A stretch of 47,247 bases of DNA. Origin: Candidatus Poribacteria bacterium. Lineage in GTDB: Bacteria > Poribacteria > WGA-4E > PCPOR2b. Below are positions 7,174 to 14,800 of the stretch, one piece after another; position 1 is the first letter of the stretch, and every line of letters starts with the position of its first letter. Position numbers and translations under genes: made by a program. The stretch covers positions 1-47,247 of the forward strand of contig JAJEAL010000001.1 in NCBI GenBank assembly GCA_022822785.1, given 5' to 3'. The notes below the pieces were generated by a model, which saw only the letters and a list, made by a program, of their open reading frames with translations, did not search any database and had not been told where the DNA came from.

Positions 7174-8324
7174 TGCACACGACAAAGCAGCTCAAAGCCA
7201 AACCCACCTCTGAATTGGATGCGCTTGCTCGTGAGTCAGGCCGTCTCTACTCTAAGGTCTTATCCTATGCCCGTAAGATTCAAAGAAAAAAGGGGATTTG
7301 GCTGTCCGAGAATGCAATGCAAAAGTGTATGAGACTCAGAGGATACAAACTCCATTCTCAAACGGTGCAAGCGGTTGTGAGCAGCTACTATGACTCACTC
7401 AAGTCCTATTTCCGTGCGGTCAAGTCTAACCCCGATGCCAAGCCACCGAAACGAACACCGAGACACTTCAAGGTGCGTTGGAAGTCACGTGCTATCCGAC
7501 ACAGGGATGGCATTGTGTACTTGAGCAACGGCAAAGGCCGTGAGCCTATCACCCTCAAGTCTGATGCTCTCCCTGTCTATGTAGAGTTGTATTTTCAACG
7601 GGGTTGCTACTACTTTTCACTGGTCTACAAGGTGCAAACACCTCCAAAACTATCAACGGGCAAAGCGGTTGCGGTTGATATGGGTGAGATTCACCCAATC
7701 GTTTCGCATGACGGCGATCAAACAATCATCTACAACGGTCGTGAAGTTCGGGCTATCAAGCAATACCTCAACAAGTTTAAGGCATATATCCAGTCCAAAA
7801 TGGATAGGTGTGTGCAACGAAGTAACCGCTGGTATCGAATCAAGCGAATTAAGACGAAGATACTGGCGAAGTTGAACGCTCAGTTGCGGGATGCCGAGCA
7901 TAAGATAACGAGTCGATTTATATCTGACTGCATTAAGGCGAAGGCAGATACGATAGTCATCGGTAAACTCAAAGGCATCCGTAAGCGAGCGAAGTTTTCT
8001 AAAAAGTCTAACCAGAAGGTGCATCAGTGGGCGTTTGCCCGTCTCCAGTCTATGATATGCTACAAGGCAGAACTTGCAGGACTAACAGTTAAGTTTGTAT
8101 CTGAAGCATATACAAGCCAAACCTGTCCGCAGTGTGGAAATCGAAAAAAACCTGCAAATCGAAACTATCATTGCAACCATTGTGGCTTTGCGTATCATAG
8201 AGATGGTGTTGGTGCTATCAATCTCTGGAACAAAGTATCGGGATTCATCCTGAGTCCCGTAGTTGGGGTCATGGCGTCCCCCATCGGTGTAAGGTTTCAC
8301 CCACACCTATGTAAATCCGGCTAA
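7173..8324 (+). CDS. tnpB: TnpB RNA-guided nuclease of the IS608-like element
   Basis: A 383-residue OrfB/TnpB protein, ancestor-type to Cas12, expected to cut DNA guided by an omega RNA made from the element's right end. RuvC-I aspartate is D169 (AVDMGEIHPIV). The C4 zinc finger begins TCPQCGNRKK (C318, C321) and closes with YHCNHCG. RuvC-III aspartate is D344 (HRDGVGAINLW). The RuvC-II position that usually reads ExL is TIVIGKLKGI here, with G264 in place of glutamate. E311 in VSEAYTSQTC is a candidate relocated catalytic acid. The N-terminal helical/WED region (residues 1-165) is basic. Full length and no frameshift suggest an active protein. Confidence 0.93.
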   Translation: MHTTKQLKAKPTSELDALARESGRLYSKVLSYARKIQRKKGIWLSENAMQKCMRLRGYKLHSQTVQAVVSSYYDSLKSYFRAVKSNPDAKPPKRTPRHFKVRWKSRAIRHRDGIVYLSNGKGREPITLKSDALPVYVELYFQRGCYYFSLVYKVQTPPKLSTGKAVAVDMGEIHPIVSHDGDQTIIYNGREVRAIKQYLNKFKAYIQSKMDRCVQRSNRWYRIKRIKTKILAKLNAQLRDAEHKITSRFISDCIKAKADTIVIGKLKGIRKRAKFSKKSNQKVHQWAFARLQSMICYKAELAGLTVKFVSEAYTSQTCPQCGNRKKPANRNYHCNHCGFAYHRDGVGAINLWNKVSGFILSPVVGVMASPIGVRFHPHLCKSG

Positions 8325-8370
8325 CATAGCGGATAAGAATCCCAATCCTTTAGGCTTGGGAGTACGTCAA
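8200..8370 (+). ncRNA. candidate omega RNA (TnpB guide scaffold)
   Basis: In characterised IS200/IS605 elements the guide RNA spans the 3' end of tnpB and the right end, and its guide comes from the flank just past the element. Here the terminal part has the expected form: GAAT, hairpin CCCAATCCTTTAGGCTTGGG, then AGTACGTCAA ending at 8370. The predicted guide would start at 8371 inside the ABC gene. The 5' boundary is a guess. Confidence 0.5.
8341..8360 (+). other. right-end subterminal hairpin
   Basis: CCCAA/TTGGG and CCT/AGG pair around a short T-rich loop with one internal mismatch. Guide GAAT is directly 5' (8337-8340) and cleavage site TCAA follows at 8367-8370. The minus-strand stop codon of the ABC gene (TTA read at 8350-8352) lies inside this hairpin. 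Confidence 0.8.
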
Positions 8371-10101
8371 TTCTTCTAAACCTGTCTTGAGTAGTTGTGA
8401 AAAGCGTGAATCCGGATTCTTCACAAGGTGTTCCCGATCGCCATACTCTCGAATTTCGCCATCTTCCAAGATCATGATTTCGTTGACCCGTTCAACGGTG
8501 CCAAGACGATGGGCGATAATAATACCTGTTCGGTTATGAAGCAATTTCTGAACAGCACGGTCAATCTGTTGTTCGGTCGCTGGATCCAGCCGAGACGACG
8601 GCTCATCAAGGATGATGATTCCCGGATCTTTGAGAAATACGCGTGCGAATGCGAGCAACTGCGCCTCGCCAGCGGACAGTCCGCCGGAAGTAATCACAGT
8701 ATCAAGCCCTTTCGGGAGCGATGCGTACCATGATGACATACCGAGCTCCTCAATCACTGCCAAAATCTGTGCATCGGTAATCTCGGCGTTAAATAGCGTG
8801 ATATTATCACGGACGGTCGCATAAAAGAGCTGAACATCTTGTGTGACCAACCCCACATGCTGGCGCAAACTATCGAGTTGTAATTTGGCGATTGCCGTAC
8901 CATCCAGCCGGATCTCACCTATATTCGGCTCGTAGAACCGAAACAGCAAGCGGGTTATGGTTGTTTTTCCGCTGCCTGTACGTCCCAATAAGCCAAGAAC
9001 TCTGCCCGGTTCTAGGTTAAAGGAGACCTTTTCTAAGACTGGATCTCCCTCAATATAGCTGAATGTTACGTTATCAAATTCAATTGAGATTGCGCCCGAA
9101 GCGGACAGCGTTTCCGTTCCATCTTGGATGCGAGGGGTAGTCCGTTGCAAGGATTCAATCCGTTGTAAACCCGCTGTCGCCCGCTGAAGGTCGTTAAGCT
9201 GACGACTAATTTGGTCAAGAGGATGCCGGAGCATAGCGGTATACTGAACAACCAAAAAGACGGTGCCGATGGTGAACCCCCCTTCCCGATAGAGGTAGAT
9301 GCCCATGCCCATTGAAATCGCAAGGCCTAAGGCAAACATAATCCGTGTTATCGCTTGCACGATTTCACCCATAATCTGTGACCTCAGCACACGTCGATAC
9401 GCATCACTATTGACATCGTAGAACCGATCCATCGTATAGGCATTTGCACCGTTTGTCCGGATGTCTTCAATCCCAATTAGCCGTTCTTCGATGAATCCGT
9501 ACAGTTTAGAATAGCCCTCCCGTTCAGCGGTATACGCTGGCACAGCGATACTTCGTATAAGGTTGTAGATAAGAAAAGCGACAACGACAAACGCTGTTAG
9601 CGCAACGCCGACTCGCCAATCTTCTCGCGAGACCATAATGACGACGCCGGCTAGGAGAAATGTACTACCGACGACCTGCAGCACAAATTCGGAGAAGAAG
9701 TTTGAGAGTGCGGTTGTATCGCCATCCACACGTTCGACCATCTCTCCAGGGGTATACTGATGATGGAAAGACATATCGAGATTCAGGCAGTGGAGCGCTA
9801 AGTCGCCTCGCATCCGATTGGTTGACCGCCACCCCACATCCTGACCGAGATAGGAACTGATTAATGTAACAATCTGTCCGAAGATACCAACTACGAGGAA
9901 GAGCCCACCGGCGATAAGCAGATTTCGGAGTGCCCCACCGGCTTTTGCTGTGTCAATGAAATAACGAAGGATCTGTGGGTTGAGCAGGCTTAAGCCTATC
10001 CCACCAAACATGAAAACGGCAAGTAGGGTTACCCGAAACCACTGGGGCTTGAGGTAGTAAGCGAGAAGTGAAAGGTATTGTCTAAGTGGTACTCTTTCCA
10101 A
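8350..10101 (-). CDS. ABC exporter, fused permease-ATPase, 3' end rewritten by IS insertion
   Basis: A half-size multidrug/lipid-type exporter (MsbA-like fold) of 583 residues: six membrane helices in the first 310 residues, then an ATPase domain. Walker A is GLLGRTGSGKTT (about residue 371). The signature is the variant LSAGEAQLLAFAR instead of LSGGQ. Walker B is GIIILDEPSS, with the H-loop in IIIAHRLGT. The start is TTG, preceded by GAAAGGACAG. It lies 33 bases after pyruvate kinase on the same strand. The last six codons (LTYSQA) and the stop are IS sequence. The empty site would end GLEEVIV. The C-terminal change is small and distal to all motifs, so function is likely kept. Substrate unknown. 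Confidence 0.9.
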   Translation of the reverse strand: MERVPLRQYLSLLAYYLKPQWFRVTLLAVFMFGGIGLSLLNPQILRYFIDTAKAGGALRNLLIAGGLFLVVGIFGQIVTLISSYLGQDVGWRSTNRMRGDLALHCLNLDMSFHHQYTPGEMVERVDGDTTALSNFFSEFVLQVVGSTFLLAGVVIMVSREDWRVGVALTAFVVVAFLIYNLIRSIAVPAYTAEREGYSKLYGFIEERLIGIEDIRTNGANAYTMDRFYDVNSDAYRRVLRSQIMGEIVQAITRIMFALGLAISMGMGIYLYREGGFTIGTVFLVVQYTAMLRHPLDQISRQLNDLQRATAGLQRIESLQRTTPRIQDGTETLSASGAISIEFDNVTFSYIEGDPVLEKVSFNLEPGRVLGLLGRTGSGKTTITRLLFRFYEPNIGEIRLDGTAIAKLQLDSLRQHVGLVTQDVQLFYATVRDNITLFNAEITDAQILAVIEELGMSSWYASLPKGLDTVITSGGLSAGEAQLLAFARVFLKDPGIIILDEPSSRLDPATEQQIDRAVQKLLHNRTGIIIAHRLGTVERVNEIMILEDGEIREYGDREHLVKNPDSRFSQLLKTGLEELTYSQA

Positions 10102-10134
10102 ACGGATTCTGTCCTTTCGTCAAAACGAACTATT

Positions 10135-11553
10135 TTAGAGCACATCCGCTTTGATCATGTTTGTAGTTCCGGGGGCGTCCGCTGGTACGCCTGCGATAAT
10201 GACCACCCGCTCTCCCATCTGGGCAAGGCCTGACTTCAACACAGCTTGCTTAGCACTCGCAATCATCGTGTCTGTGTCAGGCGCGAACTCAATTGAGATA
10301 GGGAATGCACCCCAAAAGAGCCCTACCCGGCGGAGTGTGACTTCATAAGGACTAACAACCGCAATCGGCGCAGATGGACGGTATTTCGCAACAAGCCTCG
10401 CAGTTTGACCTGTTCGTGTACAACAGATAATTACTTTTGCACCAATTTCTATAGCGGTGTGACAAGCGGCGTGCGCGATTGCGTCTGGCACGTTCTCCTC
10501 AAGGGTGAATGGTTGACTTTTGAAGTGTTCCACATGGTCAATCGTGGCTTCGGTTGCCGTCGCAATTTGAGCCATTGTTCGGACCGCATCAGCGGGGTAT
10601 CTGCCGATAGCAGTTTCGCCCGAAAGCATTAAGGCGTCCGTACCGTCAAAGATTGCGTTGGCGATATCCGTAATCTCTGCTCGTGTAGGTCGCGGATTGA
10701 CAATCATCGATTCGAGCATCTGGGTGGCGGTGATGACCGGTTTACCCACAAGGTTTGCGCGTCTGATAATCTCTTTTTGGAGGAGCGGTACCTCCGGCAA
10801 CGGCACCTCTAACCCTAAGTCTCCTCTAGCAACCATTACACCGTCCGCTTCGGCAAGGATGTTATTCAGATCATCCAATGCTTCACGCTTTTCCAATTTG
10901 GCAACGATCGGTATGTCAGAACCGTGTTGTGCCAAGATCGATTTAAGGTGCTGAAGTTCTGCAGCGTTTCTGATAAATGACTGAGCAATCCAATCAACGC
11001 CGTGTTGTATGCCAAAGCGCAGGTCCTCAAGGTCCTTTGGGGTCGGAATAGGTGTTTGTAAGGAGATGCCGGGAACGCTGATACCCTTGTTTGAACGGAG
11101 CACCCCACCGGCGATGACTTCGCAGATGATGTCCGTGCTCGTCGTCGAGATTACACACAGCTCAATCTCGCCGTCCGCTAACAAGATGCGATTTCCCGGT
11201 TTGACATCTGCAACCAGCTCAGGATAGCTAATCGATACAGTAGCGTGATCGCCAATTACCTCCCGCGTTGTGAGGGTGAACCTTGCATTAGGAGACAGCT
11301 CGACCTGTTCATCCAAGAACTTGCCGATCCGCATCTTCGGTCCCGAAAGATCCTGCAAAATTGGGATTCGTACACCGAGCTGCTTCGAGGCTGTTTTTAG
11401 GCGGGCAATGGTTTGGGCGTGATCGGCGTGCGAGCCGTGGGAGAACGAAACCCTTGCGACATTCATCCCTGCATCAATCAGGGAATGTAACATTTCCGGC
11501 GAACTGCTAGCGGGACCGATGGTACAGACAATATTTGTGCGTTTCCGTTTCAT
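10135..11553 (-). CDS. pyk: pyruvate kinase
   Basis: Glycolytic enzyme converting phosphoenolpyruvate and ADP to pyruvate and ATP; cytoplasmic tetramer in the family. Starting at the ATG MKRKRTNIVCTIGPAS gives 472 residues, the usual length without the extra C-terminal domain. Visible motifs are MNVARVSFSHGSHADH, DLSGPKMRIG, MVARGDLGLEVPLPEVP, KPVITATQMLESM and DGTDALMLSGETAIGRYP (K, R, D and E residues of the active site). The C-terminal domain includes IICCTRTGQTARLVAKYRP. The frame stays open 141 bases further upstream, but that stretch belongs to a MITE-like element, so the longer start is rejected. The downstream ABC gene is probably cotranscribed. Confidence 0.95.
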   Translation of the reverse strand: MKRKRTNIVCTIGPASSSPEMLHSLIDAGMNVARVSFSHGSHADHAQTIARLKTASKQLGVRIPILQDLSGPKMRIGKFLDEQVELSPNARFTLTTREVIGDHATVSISYPELVADVKPGNRILLADGEIELCVISTTSTDIICEVIAGGVLRSNKGISVPGISLQTPIPTPKDLEDLRFGIQHGVDWIAQSFIRNAAELQHLKSILAQHGSDIPIVAKLEKREALDDLNNILAEADGVMVARGDLGLEVPLPEVPLLQKEIIRRANLVGKPVITATQMLESMIVNPRPTRAEITDIANAIFDGTDALMLSGETAIGRYPADAVRTMAQIATATEATIDHVEHFKSQPFTLEENVPDAIAHAACHTAIEIGAKVIICCTRTGQTARLVAKYRPSAPIAVVSPYEVTLRRVGLFWGAFPISIEFAPDTDTMIASAKQAVLKSGLAQMGERVVIIAGVPADAPGTTNMIKADVL

Positions 11554-11555
11554 AC

Positions 11556-11734
11556 TATAGTAAAGTTTAGAATTAATTGGACACTCTTTACCGGCGAGGG
11601 GAAAATCCGGGGTATCATCCCGGTAGGTGCGGTTTCTAACCCCACCGAATCCCGACGAGTCCCCGATTACATCGGGACAGACGGGACAGGACATGAGGGG
11701 CGAAAGTGTCTATTTATTTTTAGAATTCACCATA
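11556..11734. repeat. MITE-like element, copy A
   Basis: About 180 bp bounded by imperfect inverted arms. The left arm contains TTTAGAATTAATTGGAC (from 11566). The right arm contains GTGTCTATTTATTTTTAGAA and ends ATTCACCATA. The interior carries TAGGTGCGGTTT and further GC-rich hairpins, with no coding capacity. A second copy lies at 25992-26093. It begins two bases upstream of the pyk ATG, so pyk may take its promoter from it. The target duplication is unclear; TA at both edges is possible. Confidence 0.6.
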
Positions 11735-11802
11735 TAATTCAACCTACTACCTAAAGTTAAGTGATTATACCATAGACGTAGAGTGGGACACGCAGGTTTG
11801 CT

Positions 11803-14800
11803 TTACTTCAGTATCAGCATCCGTCGCGTCGCTGTAAACTCACCGGCTGTCAGCGTATAAAAATAGACGCCGCTAGCAAGGGACTCACCAAGCCCATTCC
11901 GACCATCCCAATAGGCAGCACGGCTTCGACTCCGATACATACCCGCCGCTCGATGCCCTACCTCCAAACGCCGAACCAATTGCCCATTTATGTCGTAAAT
12001 TTTCAGCGTTACCTCCCCCGATTCTGCCAACTGATACGGTATCCATGTCTCCGGGTTAAACGGGTTCGGATAATTTGCCAACAACGCCGTCGCTTCAGGA
12101 ATTAGTGAAGCCAGTAGCTTTTCAAGGTTCGCGATACCCTGTTTGAAAGCGAGTGAACCGTCGTCTTCCAACCGTGCCTGTGCTATCCACGCCTCTATCA
12201 TCGCAGCGTCTACGCTTTCTGTCCCCACCGATGGCGCAGCGGACGCTGTGGTGTTGCCGAGACTTCGTGCCGTGAGGATGAGGTCGAGGATACTGACGAC
12301 ACCATCGCCGTTGAGATCCACCGGCGAGCCAGCGGGTACTCTCCTCCCTAACTGCTGTGCGATGAGAATTAGATCCAGAATGCTGACCACACCGTCCCTA
12401 TTTACATCTCCGGTGGCAAGTCCCTCCTCCACAGTAATACGGATTTCATGCGGCCCTGCGGGGATAGCTTCTCCGGTAGTGGAGCCGAATTGGAAGTTCT
12501 GCAGTGCTAACTCCGTTTCGCCGGAAGCTTTCGCCTTGAACCGTACCTGAACTAGAGTGCCGGTGCCGGTCACCCCTTGGGTAGACAACCGCGCTGCACT
12601 GAGTCCCGTGATTTTCCCCGCTACGTTATCAATGCTTCCACTCTGAAAGAGGGTTGTGCTGCCTGTCTTTAGGAAATCCCCTTCACTGATATTGATGGCT
12701 TCAAGTATGTTTGGGTCGAAAGCGATATCAAACTGCCAACCTGCGAAATCGAAGACATTTTCTGCACGGATATCAAGCGTAAAGGTATCACCCGCGTGAA
12801 TTGGCGTCTGAGAAAAAGTGGAGCCGACACCGGGATTTGCGACTGTATATTCCGTGCCTTCTTCAAACCCAAAAAAGGAATTATAGTTTGCTTCAACCGC
12901 TACTAACAAGACATTTCTTCCCTGCTTCAGCGTGACCGGGAGAAAATCTGTGTAGCCATGGGACGCATGATAACGGAGGGACTCGTAAATCAGAACCCCA
13001 TTGAGCCAGACCTGAAAATCGTTATGGCTGCCGACATACATCGTGGTGTCTTGTTGTCGCGGTGAATAGAGAGACACAGTACCGTAGAGCATATTGGAAA
13101 GACGGAAAGTGTCATCAAGATTACCTCCAAGCATATCCTCAACGTTCTTACCCCCCGTAGCAGGAAGTCTACGGGAGGTCCAGACGTCATCTCCGACAGG
13201 GCTTCCCTCTACTGCCCCATGGGTAGCAATCTCTATCTCCGTCACCGCACCTCCACTCACTTTTGACAGTAAATCGCTACTACTACTCGGTGCATGGTAC
13301 GGCAGCATGACCCATAGCCACGGTCCTTCTATTTTAGGCCCGCCCTTTGGGAACGCCGGATTGCCGTGCCAAAGAAGCATTATATCCTGGCGTAACTCAT
13401 CCAAAGGCGAAATGTCGAAAATTTCATTATTATAGACCCCTAGCCATTTCAAATTGATTAACCCGGCAAGCGGGGATATATCTGATATGTCGTTGTCTGC
13501 AACCCTTAGCCATTTCAAGTTGGTTAACCTCGCAAGTAGGGATATATCTGATATGTTGTTGCTTGAAAGATCCAGACGATTTAACTCGGATAATCCCGCA
13601 AGTAGGGATATATCCGATATGTCGTTACCATCAAGTATCAGATCGGTTAACCCGGTTAATTCCGCAAGGGCGGATATATCCGATATTCTGTTGTTGGTAA
13701 GACGTAGGTGTTTCAAACCTTTTAAGTTTGCCAAAGGTGTTAAATCTGATATAGTCCCGCCGTAAGTATATAGATTTTCTAGTTTCGTTAGCCCCACAAG
13801 GGGTCGTAAACTGGATATAGGGTTACCCCGAGCACTAATGGTTTTCAGGTTGACTAATCTAGCAAGCGGTGACAGGTCAGTTATGTTGTTGTGTGCAAAA
13901 TCTAAACTTTCCAAGTTGATTAATCCAGCGAGTGGAGACAGGTCGGATACATTGGTACGAGAAAAAGGCAAATTTATTAGATTGACTAATCCAGCAAGTG
14001 GTGACAGGTCGGATACAGGGGTATTAGTAAGCCAGATTTCAGCCAAGTTGATTAATCCTGATATCGGTGAGAGGTCAGAAATCTGATTATCTTCGATATT
14101 TAACCAGCCTATGTTTGTTGCAAATTGAAGGCCTGTCAAATCACGGATGCCTTTGCTTGGCACGTCGAGGTGGCCTAAGGTTTCCATCTCCTTCACAGTA
14201 ATCGAGGCATCGGAGCTTTTGCCAAGTGCTTCCGCAATTGCCGTACGCAGATTCAAATCAGGAATCTGAACAACGGTATTCGGCTTCTGTTCTGGCGGCG
14301 TCACGACGGGAGGCACCACGAGGGCTGTTGGGAAATTCAGTGCAAAAACTATATCCCTGAAATTTGATGTCCATGCGTCCCGTTTCATAGTGCCATTCGG
14401 GCTGCCTAATACCAACAGACCCGCATTCTGCAATCCCACATTCTCTCGAATCTCTTCCAGGAGGGTTTCGGTCTCTAACCCGACCACCGCAGCGGCGTAT
14501 GCTACGTCCACGTCGCCTTGAAACGCCTCATGGAAGCGGGAAATTGGCTCAATGTTATCAATCGTACCACCTGTCTCTTCCAGTGCTTCTTTATACCGCT
14601 CCGTATCCTCTGCTATAAGCATATCCATCTCTGACTTTTCGACATAGAGACGTAACGCTTGTGCTTTGTCGTAAGTCGGGTTGGCGTTGCTCTCTATCAC
14701 CGGACGTACCTGATCCTCAAAGGTCTTCATACCTTCGGTGTGGCAACCGAAACAGGACAATCCATTCCGCACCCTCGGATCACTTGCCGCAGGATTGGAA

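Larger units (their letters stand above)
6622..8370 (+). mobile_element. IS200/IS605-family insertion sequence, IS608-like, complete
   Basis: A 1749-bp element with tnpA and tnpB in tandem and no terminal inverted repeats. The recognition set matches what is known for IS608. The left cleavage tetranucleotide TTAC (6618-6621) flanks the left end. Guide AAAG (6642-6645) abuts the left hairpin at 6646-6665. Guide GAAT (8337-8340) abuts the right hairpin at 8341-8360. The right cleavage site TCAA (8367-8370) closes the element. AATCCTTTAGG occurs in both ends (6628-6638 and 8344-8354). Joining 6621 to 8371 recreates a sensible 3' end for the minus-strand ABC gene, which supports these boundaries. 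Confidence 0.9.

Noticed and set aside
7173-8324. Cas12 or CRISPR-associated nuclease
   Set aside because: Size, tnpA overlap and hairpin ends show a transposon TnpB; no CRISPR array or adaptation genes are present.
8350-10101. Inactivation of the ABC exporter by the IS
   Set aside because: Only the last few residues are replaced; all ATPase motifs and membrane helices remain in frame.
11554-11694. 47-residue N-terminal extension of pyruvate kinase
   Set aside because: It is read through a MITE-like repeat, has no homology to pyruvate kinase and the downstream ATG starts exactly at the conserved N-terminus.
13440-14110. Regular DNA repeats that could suggest a CRISPR array
   Set aside because: The period is about 66 bases with codon-level variation and encodes leucine-rich repeats in frame; no unique spacers between identical repeats.
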